From the NCBI RefSeq assembly GCF_015706575.1, contig NW_024037047.1, forward strand, positions 2,794,632 to 2,858,631: 64,000 bases of DNA. Direction: 5' to 3'. Shown here one piece after another: positions 11,242-20,971 of this stretch (position 1 is its first letter; each line of letters starts with the position of its first letter). Under the pieces are notes generated by a model that worked only from the letters and a program-made list of their open reading frames with translations, did no database searches and had not been told where the DNA came from. Made by a program: the position numbers and the translations under genes. Source of the stretch: Patiria miniata (lineage: Eukaryota; Echinodermata; Asteroidea; Valvatida; Asterinidae).

Positions 11242-14200
11242 TGTTATGCAAAGTTTAGGAATGAGATATGTCGACTTCCTGCTGTCCCCCCAGTTTTCTG
11301 TTCCTACAAATACATCTTAGCAACAAGTCTTTGTCCCCATCACTACGGAACAAGGTGCGTCTGAACACACCCGGGAGCAAAGGGAGAAAATAGGGGCAAT
11401 GGTACCCAAGTTGGTCTATAGAAATTCGACCCGACGAGGTAAACGCTATATGTATTTAGTTAATTATTATTATCGGAACCAAAGAGAATAAAAAGGAAGA
11501 AGGGACGTAATAGTCTGGCAAGTGTATTACGTTCGTGTGAGTACACAGCGTTTAGAAATACGATATTATTAAAACTCAAAACGGCATTTACAAGAAAAAT
11601 GTATGGGGCCAGCACACAAAAGAGGGATTATTTGAGTAGAGGAGAGATCCACAGGTGAACATCAAATAGAGAAGAAATGACCGGCAACGAACAAAAGAGA
11701 TTTGATTGGGTGAGGATAAACGAAATGGGGTGGGGGTTGAGAGAGATATCGGGCTGGGTGACAAAGAGAGTGGCAAGAAGTGGGATCATAGGAGACTTAA
11801 AAATTGAGATTTTTTTTCTTCCTGTGCCCCTTCCTTCCCAACCCCCTCCCCCGTTTTCACCCGAGCCAAAATACCCTCTTCCATGTATCTCCCCCTCCTT
11901 ATACTCTCTTTGTCTCTCATATATAATTCTCCATCAATCCCTCCAAGCCTTAATGTCCCCGTATGGCACGTTTTTTCATACCGGTACCACTGTCATTTGT
12001 CAGCAAAATTACAAATTTGCCTCGTTTGAATTAACGTGCTCTTAATCACACCCTGATTTACACATTTAGGCCACGCCCACAAGAGGGTGAAATAACAATT
12101 GTTATAACGTAACAATGTTTTACCTTGTGTCCAAATGTTTTTTAAAGTATAACTGAACAGGGGAAAAGGTGCAGAAAACCCTTTTCTCGTTAGTTTTAAA
12201 GTATTAATTATCCGTACCTTTTTTATAAGCTCCGACCCTAGCACGTGTAATTTAATGTACATGCACTGCTAACCTGGTCAATAGCCTACTTGTTTCGGGA
12301 AATTGACATTCGATGAGAACATTTTTTTTTTTTTTTTTTTTTAGAAATGGAACAAAATAGCAAAAATGCATCGGCAAACATGCCAGGAAAACTAGACAGG
12401 ATTAATAGAATGCATTGCGATGATATGAACGAAAATATGCTTGGAGGGGGTGGCGGCCCCGCCCCCTCCATGCTATTGGCGTCGCTCTTAAGTTAATTAG
12501 TCTGATCTTAAATTACTCGTAAGTTACATTTTAATTTTTTTCAAGCATTAAGGCACGTATAAAAACCGGTTTTACATTGTGTCTATTTCGTGGCGTTGCA
12601 ACTGTATCAGCGAAAAGGAATGGGAGGGGGTTATGGCCACGCCCCCTCCTATACAGGTTTTTCATGTCTGGCGGGCACCTTCCATCACTGAAAATGTCTG
12701 GCAGTGGCCATTCATGATACCTGGGACTAGGCCCAACATTTTCCAGCGGGTTTCACTCGATCGGTGGGTTTCAACTCACCAGCTGATCTAGCTCAATTTT
12801 GAGGCCCCTGTCTCGTGGCCCTCCTGACCACACCCACCACGGTGTGCCCGGCAGACGTCCATTTCTTTACATTGGTATGCATGTGGATCATTGCTGTATA
12901 CATGAACATTTGTTAACTTTCCAGCTAGGTTGACCCCCCCCCCCCCCTATGAGTGACCGAAATGAATTCCATGGATGTACCTTACTGCATGGAGTATAGC
13001 CCGTCGTCAAATTTGTTATCAGTCCCTTCCCATCTACTCAACAATCGTAACCCTTGTTAGCAGTTAATCCTCCCTATTCAATTTGTTTTAAGAGCGTCCG
13101 TGCGTTAAACTCTCAATAAAATTACAGGGAAACATTGTGTTCTAGTAAAAACAAAATTTCCCCTTATGTTTTTGTTTCTCTTTCCAGAAAGTTACAACAT
13201 GATTTACTACAATTCACTGGGTTCCAATGCGGAGACAAGTGGTCAATCATGCAATGATTATGATTCACCTGTTGTGATCACTAAAAGTGAGATTGGCACA
13301 GGTGTCTACAACATGGTTCCTTCCCCCGAAGTGGTCGAGCAGAAATGCTCGATTTACACCGGAGAGGGTGCCTACATCAACCTGGGCAATTTCGCTGGGA
13401 CCTGCGTCTCTGATCCTGACGTGTGTGCTTCACACAGCGTGACCTGGTCACTATGGCTCAAGATCAACTCGTCGACAAGTTTCACCAGTAATAGGTATTT
13501 TGTTTCAGTGGGAGGACGTACTTGGAGAGGACGGGGCATCACCTTCCTGTACAGGAACTCGGATAACAAATTCTTGTTCGGAGCTCGGAGTGAATCGTGG
13601 ACATACTATCTGAAGTACGAGACGAATAAGATTCCGATGGATAGATGGTTCCACCTGGCCGCTACTGTGGATCTGTCACCAACAAAGTCACTTGTCTTGT
13701 ACCTGGACGGCAAGGAGTTTGGCAGGTGCTATGATCCAACAGAAATAACTTCGCCAAATGATGGATGCACCAAGCTGATTTTAGGCAACGCCAATCCATG
13801 CTTTGGGATCATACCATCATCTCTGACATCCGGAGGTTCAGCAGCCTACAGCAATCTAATGGTATTTGATCATCTCCTCAGCAAAGAACAAATAGCCAAC
13901 CTCTACGCCTGCGGGTCCCTTGGTGAGTATGATTTTCATGATGTATTGGGGACAGTTTGCTAGAGTACGCTAAAAATACACTGATGGATACACCTGAATT
14001 CCACATTTCTTTAATAAACCCCCTCTGCGGAGTCAGTACTCGTTTTTATGAGAGGTATATTAAACAATAATTGTTCAATTATTCCGAAAATTGTGGATCA
14101 TGAAATTTTTGTCTCACAATTTCTTCACGCAAACATAGTCAAACTTTAATAGTGGTGAGAATACCTTTATCAGGAGTCAGTGAACTTTTACCAGCAAATA

Positions 14201-16312
14201 GTTGAGTGAATTTTGACCGCATGATTATAACGTTTACTTCAAACTGTGGTATATGGTCCCTGAACCATACATGAAAATGTTGTACTCTACACATCCTGTT
14301 TACTCCCCCCCCCCCCACATGCACACAAACACACACGCCCAGGCATAGAAGTGGGGTACTTTCTTTGTTCCCGTGTACTAAAAATTTGCAACGTCGCACT
14401 CTTATGTCAAAATGCTCTTATTTTAACCATAGTTAAATTTCTGGGCTGAAATTCGGACTTAATATCCCTTTTCTAAACCTCTTCCATTTGCGACGGATCA
14501 ACCCATCTTGGAAATTCCTAGTTTTTGAGTAGAATCCATAATCTATTTCTTGAAAAAAAACTTAGGGGGTACCAAAACGGTACCCCGCAAGTCGGTGGGT
14601 ATCCCTTGTGGGGTACCCCTTGTGGGGTACCTCCCATTGTTCCGATACCCAGGGGCGGCGGAACCGGGGGGGGGGGGGGGGGGGCATTCCCCCTCCCCGA
14701 TTTTCCCAAGTGCCCCTTTTGCCCCCATAAATGTGCCCCCTCGAGCATTAAAGTGCCCCCTCCAGATAAAACAAAAATGCCCTTAAAGTATCTTTACTAT
14801 TTCTTAGAAGTAACCATTTTCCAATAATAGTTTTGCTATCAATGAGGAATATGAAAACCAAGCCCCGAAACACATAAAATACGCCCTGAAAATGGGCACA
14901 TAATGCATATAATCATTGGTTTTGAAGAGTGCCCCCTATGTTGGAAGATGGTAACACCCCCCCCCCCCCCTTCACACACTATTTGATTTTACGGAGGCCA
15001 AGGGTCCGGTGGAAAAAAAACTGTCGAAATTTCAGCACGGGTTTGCAAGTGCCCCTTTTGGGTGATGCCCCCCAAGTTTCAAACACGTTCCGCCGCCACT
15101 GCCGGTACCCCATAAGGCACTGTTTGTACACGCACACATACACACATTAAACACACGGAGAAAAAGGCAATGTTCACATTTCAGCAATTTAACCCCCCCC
15201 CCCCAAAAAAAATATAACCGTGCTACGCCACTGTAATAGGACTATACTGCCTGAAGTTCCTGATTTTTTTTATCAGGAAAATGGATCTAAAATCATTTGT
15301 TTACATGTATATATGTGTTGTGCGTCTCTACAGATTGGGCCCTACGAATTCGCAGCCTGTACATCGATACCACTTTCAAATACAGCGGAAGTCTTCGCTA
15401 TGTTTGCACGGCAAGCGCCTCTACTGGACCCACAATTTACTGGAGCGTGTACCACCAAGAGCGAGCGCAGTGGCAGGACCTGGGCCGAAACTCCACCGAG
15501 GAAGGCTGTGAGATTACCCCGACCAGCTTCTCACCGTGCGTGGTGCAGTCTGCCCTGGTCATCGATCAGGGACACGGACCCATCGCTGAGGGTGACATCA
15601 TCACCTGCACGGCAAACTCTGGCGCAAGGAATGCTTCTGTGTCTATCCGGCAAGGTATATCCCCCCCCCCAAAAAAAAAATGGCAAATGCAATCTGGTGT
15701 GGATCAAAGTATTATGATTAAAAGAAAATCAGATTGTTCATGTGAATCGTGGATCAAGTAATGATTATTAGAAAGTCAGAGTGCTCTTGTATTGTATTAC
15801 GCTCGAGGACAGACAACAAAAGGAGCACAAAGGAGCCTTTGACCCTTGGACGACGGTGCCTATTGTTAAAACCGGTCCTCGATCGTACGGTTATGTGCTT
15901 AGTCTATGGGAAAGTGTTATATTAGAGGGACAAAGGAAAACACAATAGTTGACCTCAGGCGTATAGTAAAAAAAGACTGTGTGTTCATGTGAATGGTGAA
16001 ATATGCCTAACGCTTATTTTATTGTATTTATATTTTCAGGACAGGTCCTGGAAGCAACTGTTGGTTTGTACAGTAGCCATGGAAACGCAGGTAATGTTTT
16101 TTTTATCTTAAAAGATGTTATTAAGCCGAAAACAAGATAATTATTAATAACTGTCAGAAATCCTTGCAAATAAGTTTCCATCTTCATTTTACATAGGATT
16201 GTTCGTGGCCAAAACTGGACAAGAATACTACGGAAGTTTTGACAGAAGTGGAGAGGATTTGGAGAACGGAAGATATCCGTTTGTTTGTACGAAATCTCGT
16301 CGCGACATGTAG
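2955..16312 (+). CDS. Secreted CTLD/LamG-like/Ig mosaic protein (five-exon model)
   Basis: Predicted join: 2955-3300, 13188-13922, 15334-15654, 16040-16090, 16197-16312; total 1569 nt, 522 residues plus TAG. Each intron has GT-AG borders and interrupts the frame in phase 1, so exons 2, 3 and 4 are symmetric 1-1 modules typical of exon-shuffled extracellular proteins. Order: signal peptide (1-27), N-terminal half of a C-type lectin domain (about 28-115), LamG-like jelly roll (116-360), Ig-like domain (361-467), short linker (468-484) and tail (485-522). No transmembrane segment is visible, so the product is probably secreted. The lectin domain lacks its calcium-binding second half; an exon carrying it may be hidden in the 9.9-kb first intron or lost. 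The last exon could also be spliced further. No poly(A) signal was found. A role in recognition or matrix binding is inference. Confidence 0.7.
3500..3906. repeat. Hairpin (foldback) element, ~150-bp arms
   Basis: Sequence around 3551-3650 (AAAGATGCTTGGT, then GCAGATCCACGC, then CGTCGTAAACATCCTC) reappears inverted at 3755-3852, with a loop of about 100 bases centred near 3701. Weaker pairing extends outward to GGAATTTTCAT near 3512 and its partner near 3890. It lies in intron 1 of gene 1 and looks like a MITE. Target duplications are not clear. Confidence 0.7.
4087..6816. repeat. 2.7-kb foldback element with tandem-repeat arms
   Basis: The outer ends GAGTATGTATGG (4087) and its complement (to 6816) start long inverted arms. 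Each arm contains about five tandem units of roughly 160-185 bp. Left-arm units hold AAGATGGCGGC-type motifs near 4385, 4548, 4726, 4909 and 5070. The right arm holds the complements near 5829, 6004, 6193, 6357 and 6541. The centre (about 5100-5670) is non-repetitive apart from a GC-rich stem at 5123-5162. This matches foldback transposons, whose inverted ends are built of tandem repeats. No coding capacity is seen. Confidence 0.75.
6860..6878 (+). other. Poly-G tract
   Basis: An uninterrupted run of about 19 G lies at the outer edge of the long inverted repeat beginning at 6879. A matching C run of about 14 occurs at 12934-12947 at the other end. Confidence 0.8.
7210..8440. other. AT-rich interior, dispersed-repeat scraps
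   Basis: The C-run at about 7869-7884 followed by a GATTTTCGGAGGCC block and a CAACATTTCAGCACG block (to about 7990) matches segments at 14957-15110, so it is a dispersed repeat fragment. A 68-codon open frame at 8216-8422 contains CADCKRKLRL but no family I recognise and no splice context. I do not call it a gene. Confidence 0.4.
8450..8735. repeat. Dispersed repeat copy 1 (uninterrupted TTAA site)
   Basis: Shares GTGGTCAGAAATTGCCTC, a CATCTAGAATCC block, GGGCCCTTAAG, ACTTTTTGGGGGAC and GATCGGCC, in the same order, with a second copy at 9965-10880. In this copy the GCCCTTAAGC site (TTAA at 8630-8633) is intact. It probably derives from the 3' end of a retroelement. There is no coding signal. 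Confidence 0.7.
9340..9810 (-). pseudogene. Ty3/gypsy-type pol remnant (RT tail and RNase H start)
   Basis: Read on the minus strand, broken frames give, in order: RDDIAVFG (connection to the reverse transcriptase palm), ERLIALIETAG, LGMVNIVSHYTPN, PVSNLLRKDVPFLWQ, then DASERGLG, GKPIAFSSKS and NIEREAVALLQLH. These are the standard landmarks running from the end of the RT domain into the RNase H domain of Metaviridae-like elements. Several stops and at least two frame changes separate them, so it is dead. No LTRs, protease or integrase were seen nearby. It is nested inside the 6-kb inverted-repeat element. Confidence 0.8.
9965..10141. repeat. Dispersed repeat copy 2, left part
   Basis: Homologous to 8450-8633 of copy 1 (shared GTGGTCAGAAATTGCCTC, then ACAGAGCATCTAGAATCC). 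It ends in TTAA at 10138-10141, where a MITE has inserted; the right part resumes at 10763. Confidence 0.7.
10142..10762. mobile_element. 621-bp TTAA-flanked MITE (piggyBac-like target)
   Basis: The element is flanked by TTAA on both sides (10138-10141 and 10763-10766). Its ends are AGGCCCTGTCACAC and, inverted, GGGCCTGTCACATT. The surrounding repeat is homologous to the uninterrupted copy at 8450-8735, which shows a single TTAA at 8630-8633, so insertion with TTAA duplication is directly visible. TTAA duplication is characteristic of piggyBac transposases, so mobilisation by one is inferred. The interior is rich in GCG-containing words and has no coding signal. Confidence 0.8.
10763..10880. 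repeat. Dispersed repeat copy 2, right part
   Basis: Continues the homology to 8630-8735 (CACTTTTTGGGGGAC block, then GATCGGCC) after the MITE. Confidence 0.65.
10881..12587. other. Intron sequence, low-complexity tracts only
   Basis: Contains a T-run at about 11210-11236, C/T-rich stretches around 11825-11930, a second T-run at about 12321-12342 and scattered short ORFs without any family motif. I see no gene. Confidence 0.4.
13188..13922 (+). CDS. Gene 1 exon 2: LamG-like (concanavalin-type) domain
   Basis: Acceptor TTTCTCTTTCCAG ends at 13187 and donor GTGAGT begins at 13923. The exon is 735 nt, symmetric phase 1-1, encoding residues 116-360. Landmarks of a LamG-like jelly roll are GEGAYINLGNF, TCVSDPDVC, SVTWSLWLKI, DRWFHLAATVD, LVLYLDGKEFG and the closing LSKEQIANLYACG. 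The many cysteines (for example TC...VC, RC...GC, PC) suggest disulfides, as expected for a secreted domain. The GC content and codon use are clearly richer than the flanking intron. Confidence 0.85.
13923..15333. other. Gene 1 intron 2 with repeat fragments
   Basis: Holds a cluster of GGTACC words at 14565-14635, including a perfect 8-bp stem (GGGGTACC/GGTACCCC) around 14568-14588. It also has a 19-base G run near 14666 and dispersed repeat fragments with C-runs at about 14957 and 15192, related to 7869-7990. Apparent ORFs across 14518-14827 are products of these tracts. Confidence 0.5.
15334..15654 (+). CDS. Gene 1 exon 3: Ig-like domain
   Basis: Acceptor TCTCTACAG ends at 15333 and donor GTATAT begins at 15655. 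It is 321 nt, symmetric phase 1-1, residues 361-467. LRYVCTAS...IYWSVYH gives the first cysteine and tryptophan of an Ig fold, and GDIITCTANSG gives the second cysteine. Two further cysteines (EGC, SPC) between them may pair with each other. The donor is followed by a C-run and A-run that break the reading frame, which supports splicing here. Confidence 0.75.
16040..16090 (+). CDS. Gene 1 exon 4: 17-residue linker
   Basis: A 51-nt exon between TATTTTCAG (ending 16039) and GTAATG (16091), again phase 1-1, encoding GQVLEATVGLYSSHGNA. It is short, so the case rests on splice-site quality and phase agreement with the exons on both sides. Confidence 0.5.
16197..16312 (+). CDS. Gene 1 exon 5: C-terminal tail
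   Basis: Acceptor TTACATAG ends at 16196. The frame reads GLFVAKTGQEYYGSF, then ENGRYPFVC, and stops at TAG 16310-16312. No domain is recognised. No AATAAA was found soon after, so either the transcript ends with a variant signal or this exon is alternatively spliced to exons not detected. Confidence 0.45.
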
Positions 16313-17501
16313 ACTTGTGGGCTGCTTTGTTCTTAAAGTTCACTTTGGTTCTGCTGTGAAGGTGGTAATAAGCACAGTCCTTTTATGGCTAATCTTTACA
16401 GGTTCGCGGTTTAATGTCCCACGTAAAAATAACTTTTGCTCGTACCCATTACCCTCGAACCAAGGTGACAGATTTTCAAGCACTCTCATTGGCCAATTTC
16501 TGTGTGACGACTTCCAGGGGAAGTCAAAATAGTGCTACGTGATTGGTTGGCAAGCAAGGTTGTGACGCTGTTCACAGTAGTCTAGATGGAAGATAGGGTT
16601 CCCATGCACTCCCATACATTTTTAACCTACTTTTTGTGTAATCGTTAAGGTGTCTGGTGAATGAATTTTGATGTTCTCAACGTCAAATATTGGCCCAAGC
16701 AACCTCGTCCCCAGGGTGTCAAGCAGTACGCGCCCACCACTACCTGCTCTCTCACCCTGGTATTTGATCATTTGCATGTGCAAGATTTTTGAACACGTAT
16801 GCAAATGAGGAACAGTCTGGTGCCTGGATATGCGTTACATTAGCGTTTATTTTTGTATGCGGTGTCTGGGGTAAAAAACAGTCAATTCGTCGCAGCGCGA
16901 ACACGGCGTGAGTTACGAAAACACGATTTTTAAAATTAAACTGTTGCGATCTTATCGAGACAACATGCAGTATCATGTTTCATATTAATATGAGTAAATT
17001 GGAAAGGAAATAAGTATTTTCAAGAAGGCGGCCACCGTGAGGGCCATCTTGGATTTCGATAAAAATCAATTATTTGACATAACTTTTGAAGTATCATAGG
17101 AAGAAAAATTAAGATGTAAGATTAATTGTGTAGTATTATCTGGAAATAGTGATAATGAACCAACAATCATATCATAGTTTCAGTGCGGTGGTGGATAACC
17201 ATGTCAGTATGGTGCTGCGACCTTATTCCTCCCCATCACTCATTGACTTGTTGTAGAAAACTGTTGAGGAGGCAGAGGATCAATGGACGAAGAGCATCAA
17301 GAGACTGATTATGATGAGTTTCTTGAAGATGACGACTAGACGTTCAGTATGGCGATGGAATGTCATTGATAATACCACTTCTCTAGCTTTTTTGTCGTGT
17401 CGCTCAGTATTACAATTGTATTAGAACAATTTCCTCCCACCATTGCTTTGTGTACTCATACCCCAAAATTTGTGCCATTAGGGCAAAAAAAAAAAATATT
17501 T

Positions 17502-17820
17502 GGTCTCTGGTCAGACCAAAGTTCCGGAATTGACGCGGCCATGCGGCTTTTTTTTTCTTTTCTTGGATTGTACAGACAAGGTGGGGTACTATTTTGTTTT
17601 TTTTGGTGTCCTCATGTACATTGGTGTCCTCCATAATTTGCCTTGGTGCTTTCGATCATTTGCCTTGGTGCAATTTCCCATTCCTTGGTGCTCTTTGGTC
17701 AAAAAAAAATTGAGGAGGTGCGGAAATAGGGGGCGCTGTTGGAGCTACCGCGGAACATTTTGGAAAAAAAAAAAGATCGACACGCATGATTAAAATCGAC
17801 GCGCGCGCTGACCAGAGACC
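17502..17820. mobile_element. ~320-bp MITE with 13-bp inverted ends
   Basis: GGTCTCTGGTCAG at 17502-17514 is exactly inverted as CTGACCAGAGACC at 17808-17820. The interior carries A- and T-runs and tandem 'TTGGTG' words around 17590-17700, and is non-coding. The superfamily cannot be assigned. Confidence 0.6.
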
Positions 17821-18044
17821 GACTTATTATTTTTTTTGGCCTAATACTGACATTCTACTCTATTCCAATGTTCCACTGGAATATGACTTCTTCTATGGCA
17901 TCACTATGTCATGGCTGACGATTGTAGCACGACAAGTCTTAGCTGTCACGTCATTAGATCGATCAATGTCTGTTGCATTTTCTAGTGCGACTGGAAAGAC
18001 CCATTCTGGAGTGACAGTCTCTACCACAGGGAGTGCAGGTGAAT

Positions 18045-19740
18045 GATGAGGGCGCCCGCTCTTGTCGTTTTGGCTCCCTTGTCTGTCAGTAAGCCATTTC
18101 TAACATTTTCAGCCCTACTCAAAGCTTCCCAATGACGTTCACTGTCATCTGCAGTGCTTTCCCAGCTGTTGGTGCATATTCCAGATGACTTCAGTTCTCT
18201 CTTGCAGATTTCCTAATAGCGGAGATAGGGTCGCCCTGCAGGTCTTGTAACTTCGGCACGTTCTCCATAAAGAAGATGATTTTAGGAGTCGACCCGAGTC
18301 CATCCTCCTGACATGGCCCATGCTATTAAGACGTCACATGCAGAGAAGAGAAAAGCCGTGCTCGCGATATCAGCATGCTCTAAAATATCCGTGTTGGTCA
18401 CCAGATCCTGCCAGCTTATGCAGAGGATGCGTCTGAGGTATTGCAGATGGAAGCTGTCTTCTCCTGACCGGCATAGGTTGTCCAGACTTCACAACCGTGA
18501 AGGAGTGTAACTGAGGACACAGGCCTTGTACACTTGCATCTTGGTGTACACAGTGATAAGATGGTTCAAGAGCTCTGTGTCGATGTTCTAAGACAGGACA
18601 TTTTTTTCAGGCTGATGATCGGCCCAAACTTAATGCAGCCGTGGAACAGGTAATCTATGAAACGCAGGAGCTGGGCTTTGTTGTGGAACGCCAACACTGC
18701 ATCATTAGCAAACAGCAGTTCGCGGATGATGACCTTGCAAAGTTTTGGAACGAAGGCGAACAGTGTTAAAAAAGTTTGACATTAGCTTTGGTATTCAGGC
18801 ACAGACAACCTTGAAGCAGTCTTCAAAAGCGTACTGTAGGAGCATGATGAAAAACATACCGAAGAGAATTTTTACTCCATTCCACACAGAGAAAGCATCT
18901 GATGTTGCAACGTTGAAGTACACTGTGCTGTGCATGCCTTCTTAGAAGGATGTTACCATGCCAAAACGCCTAGGGGCAGCCCATATTTTTGCAGCAGTTT
19001 AAAGAGCCCACCTCTGCTGACTATGTGTAGAGAACCTTTTGTCAGCTCTATGAAGTCTTGTAGAGTGGCTTTTGCTGCTCCTGACACTTCTCCTGCAGCT
19101 GGCGTCGTGAGGAAATCACTTCCGCGTTGGATCTGCCTGATTTGAAGCCATACTGTGACTCGGGGTGGACACATTAGGCGAGGCTCTGTAGATGGGAACA
19201 GGACAACGCATGTAGAGACCTTACCTGCTAAGCTGAGCAGAGAGATTATGTGATAGTTATTACAATGGCACCTGTTGCCTTTTTTTACAAAGTGAAGACA
19301 TTTGCATCACGCATGTCGGAACGTGACCTTTTTTTCAAGAAGAGACAGAGGACTTCAAGAAGACATCGCAGCAACGCAGGTTTTCCGCTCTTTATGACTT
19401 CAGGTGGGATACCGTCAGTTCCAGGAGCCTTCCCACATGCAGGCAAGGTGGTCAGTTGCTTTTCTGAGCTCTTCCAAAGAACTGTGATGGCAGTGAGTCT
19501 GTAGCTCCTCCATGGACAGCAGGCTGGTCTGGGATGGATTCCTTCAGGGCGGCATCTGTCACGACGTTTTGTGTGGCATACAGCTAAAGATAGTGTTTCA
19601 CCTAACGTTCCAGCTGTTTCTCTCGATCGGTGAAAACTTCTCCTGTCTTGGACTTCAGCAGTGCCTGTTTTGAGATATGCTGTCATATTGCCATCTTCAT
19701 GCCTTAATACAACCCGCTTTTGCATCATTGGTCTCTTGTG
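18045..19740 (-). pseudogene. Dead non-LTR retrotransposon (LINE) reverse transcriptase
   Basis: Read on the minus strand in several broken frames. GKAPGTDGIPPEVIKSGK lies at about 19390-19445, the classic start of the LINE RT finger region. The catalytic box reads FAND instead of FADD at about 18700-18715, followed by HGCIKFGPIISLKK. VYKACVLS and the C-terminal conserved block LRRILCISWQDLVTNTDILEHA, with stops, lie toward 18300-18500. The altered catalytic residue plus multiple stops and frame changes show that it is inactive. The 5' end (endonuclease) was not found. It lies inside the 16.6-20.4 kb foldback-like unit, opposite to gene 1. Confidence 0.85.
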
Positions 19741-19889
19741 GCATTAAAGCATCTTGCGTTGCGGGACTGGGATCCTTTATTGGGAAAGCAGCAGCTCGAT
19801 CCTCCATTCCATGAACACTGGTATTTGGCGAGATGTTGAGATCATATTATACGTTTTAAGGTATTTAACCTGTTTTAATCATTTACATA

Positions 19890-20350
19890 ATTACATTCAA
19901 TCGATTCGCCCAGCCCAAATTACCCCAAAAAACATTTTCGCTTGTCTTCCTACCAGTATGATGCCTACTTCAACAATTATTTAAAACAACTGATTTTCGT
20001 CAAAATCCAAAATGGCCGCCAAGATGGCCACCAATATGGCCGCAAAATTATGAAATAAATGCTTTCAATTGATTCCTCACTCCCAAATTACCCCGGAGAA
20101 TGTGTTTATTTGTCTAACTATGATGGCTAGTTCAAAATTAGTTACGTCAAATAATACATTTTCGTCGAAATCCAAGATGGCCGCCAAGGTGGCCTCTAAA
20201 TTTTAAAAATAACACTTTCAATCGATTCCTAACACCCAAATTACCCCGAAAAAAAGCGTGTTTATTTGTCTTCCTATGAGGCCTGGTTCAAAAGTTATGT
20301 CAACTGATTTAGTCGAAATCCAAGATGGCCTCCAAGATGGCCGCCAAATA
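19890..20350 (+). repeat. Three ~155-168-bp tandem units with AAGATGGCCGCC
   Basis: TTCAATCGATTC-like starts occur near 19896, 20064 and 20218. Each is followed by CCCAAATTACCCC, a TCTTCCTA block, and CCAAGATGGCCGCCAAGATGG-type sequence. A partial inverted copy lies at 17020-17110. Confidence 0.65.
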
Positions 20351-20971
20351 AATTGCATGGGACAATATTTGATGTTGGAAACAAAAATGTCTTCACCTGA
20401 CACCTTAAAAATTACGAAAAAAGTACGTTAGAAAATATACCCAGGAGCTGCATGGGAAGCCTACAGGGTGAAGTCAATGATGGTCATCCACATTTGTTTG
20501 CCCCAATCCCAATCCTTTGCGATACATCAAAGAAAATATTGTAAAGTTAGAACAAGGCGTGCTTTGACGAAGTTATATGAAATTTGAGATTTTGTAATGG
20601 CGATTGTGATTTCAAATTCCTGCTTATTGCATGAACAAATACTGACGAGTTTGGAGAAAATCATTGCTGATAAGTGTACCGGTATATATGTACAAATTTA
20701 TCTTATCTATTTAACTTTTATTAATTATGCACATTTTATCGTAAGAGTCAGTTGTCGCCCTTTAGATATATGGCAATATTTTACTGCACTTAAAAAAAAT
20801 GCCCTTCAAATAATTGTAAAATTATAAGATTTTTAATTCTTGAAAATGTTTCAGTTATCCAGCGATAGAACACACATATAAGTTGCTTGCGTAAAACATC
20901 ATTTGATGTTTGTAAAATTAGTAAAACATCTCTTGTGATAGTTCAAGAGGTAAGTTGTTATGTACCTTTCG

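Larger units (their letters stand above)
6879..12933. mobile_element. 6-kb element with ~340-bp terminal inverted repeats
   Basis: Positions 6879-7209 and 12588-12933 are inverted copies at roughly 85-90% identity by eye. Paired landmarks are CTAGCTGGAAAGTTAAC, GACGTCTGCCGGGCACAC, GTGGTGGGTGTGGTCAGGAG, CAAAATTGAGCTAGATCAGC, GGGGGCGTGGCCATAACCCC and CGCTGATA. Both ends abut poly-G or poly-C. The interior has no transposase that I recognise and is a patchwork of other repeats, so the element is either non-autonomous or heavily invaded. It lies in intron 1 of gene 1. An alternative is two independent repeat copies that happen to be inverted. Confidence 0.6.
16648..20405. repeat. 3.8-kb foldback-like unit with decayed inverted ends
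   Basis: Left end 16648-16695 (AAGGTGTCTGGTGAATG..., CAAATATTGGCCC) is an inverted, roughly 75-80% copy of 20361-20405 (GGGACAATATTTG..., CACCTGACACCTT). Next inside, 17020-17110 (AAGGCGGCCACC..., GGGCCATCTTGGATTTCG) is inverted relative to the tandem units at 19890-20350. The interior contains a MITE and a dead LINE, inserted later or captured. The boundaries are only as good as the end match. Confidence 0.5.

Noticed and set aside
14518..14827. Proline/glycine-rich ORFs on both strands
   Set aside because: They are produced by the G-run and repeated GGTACC words within gene 1 intron 2.
15220..15717. 165-codon ORF overlapping gene 1 exon 3 in another frame
   Set aside because: It is a shadow of the Ig exon. 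The Ig frame has Cys/Trp landmarks, matching splice sites and phase continuity with its neighbours.
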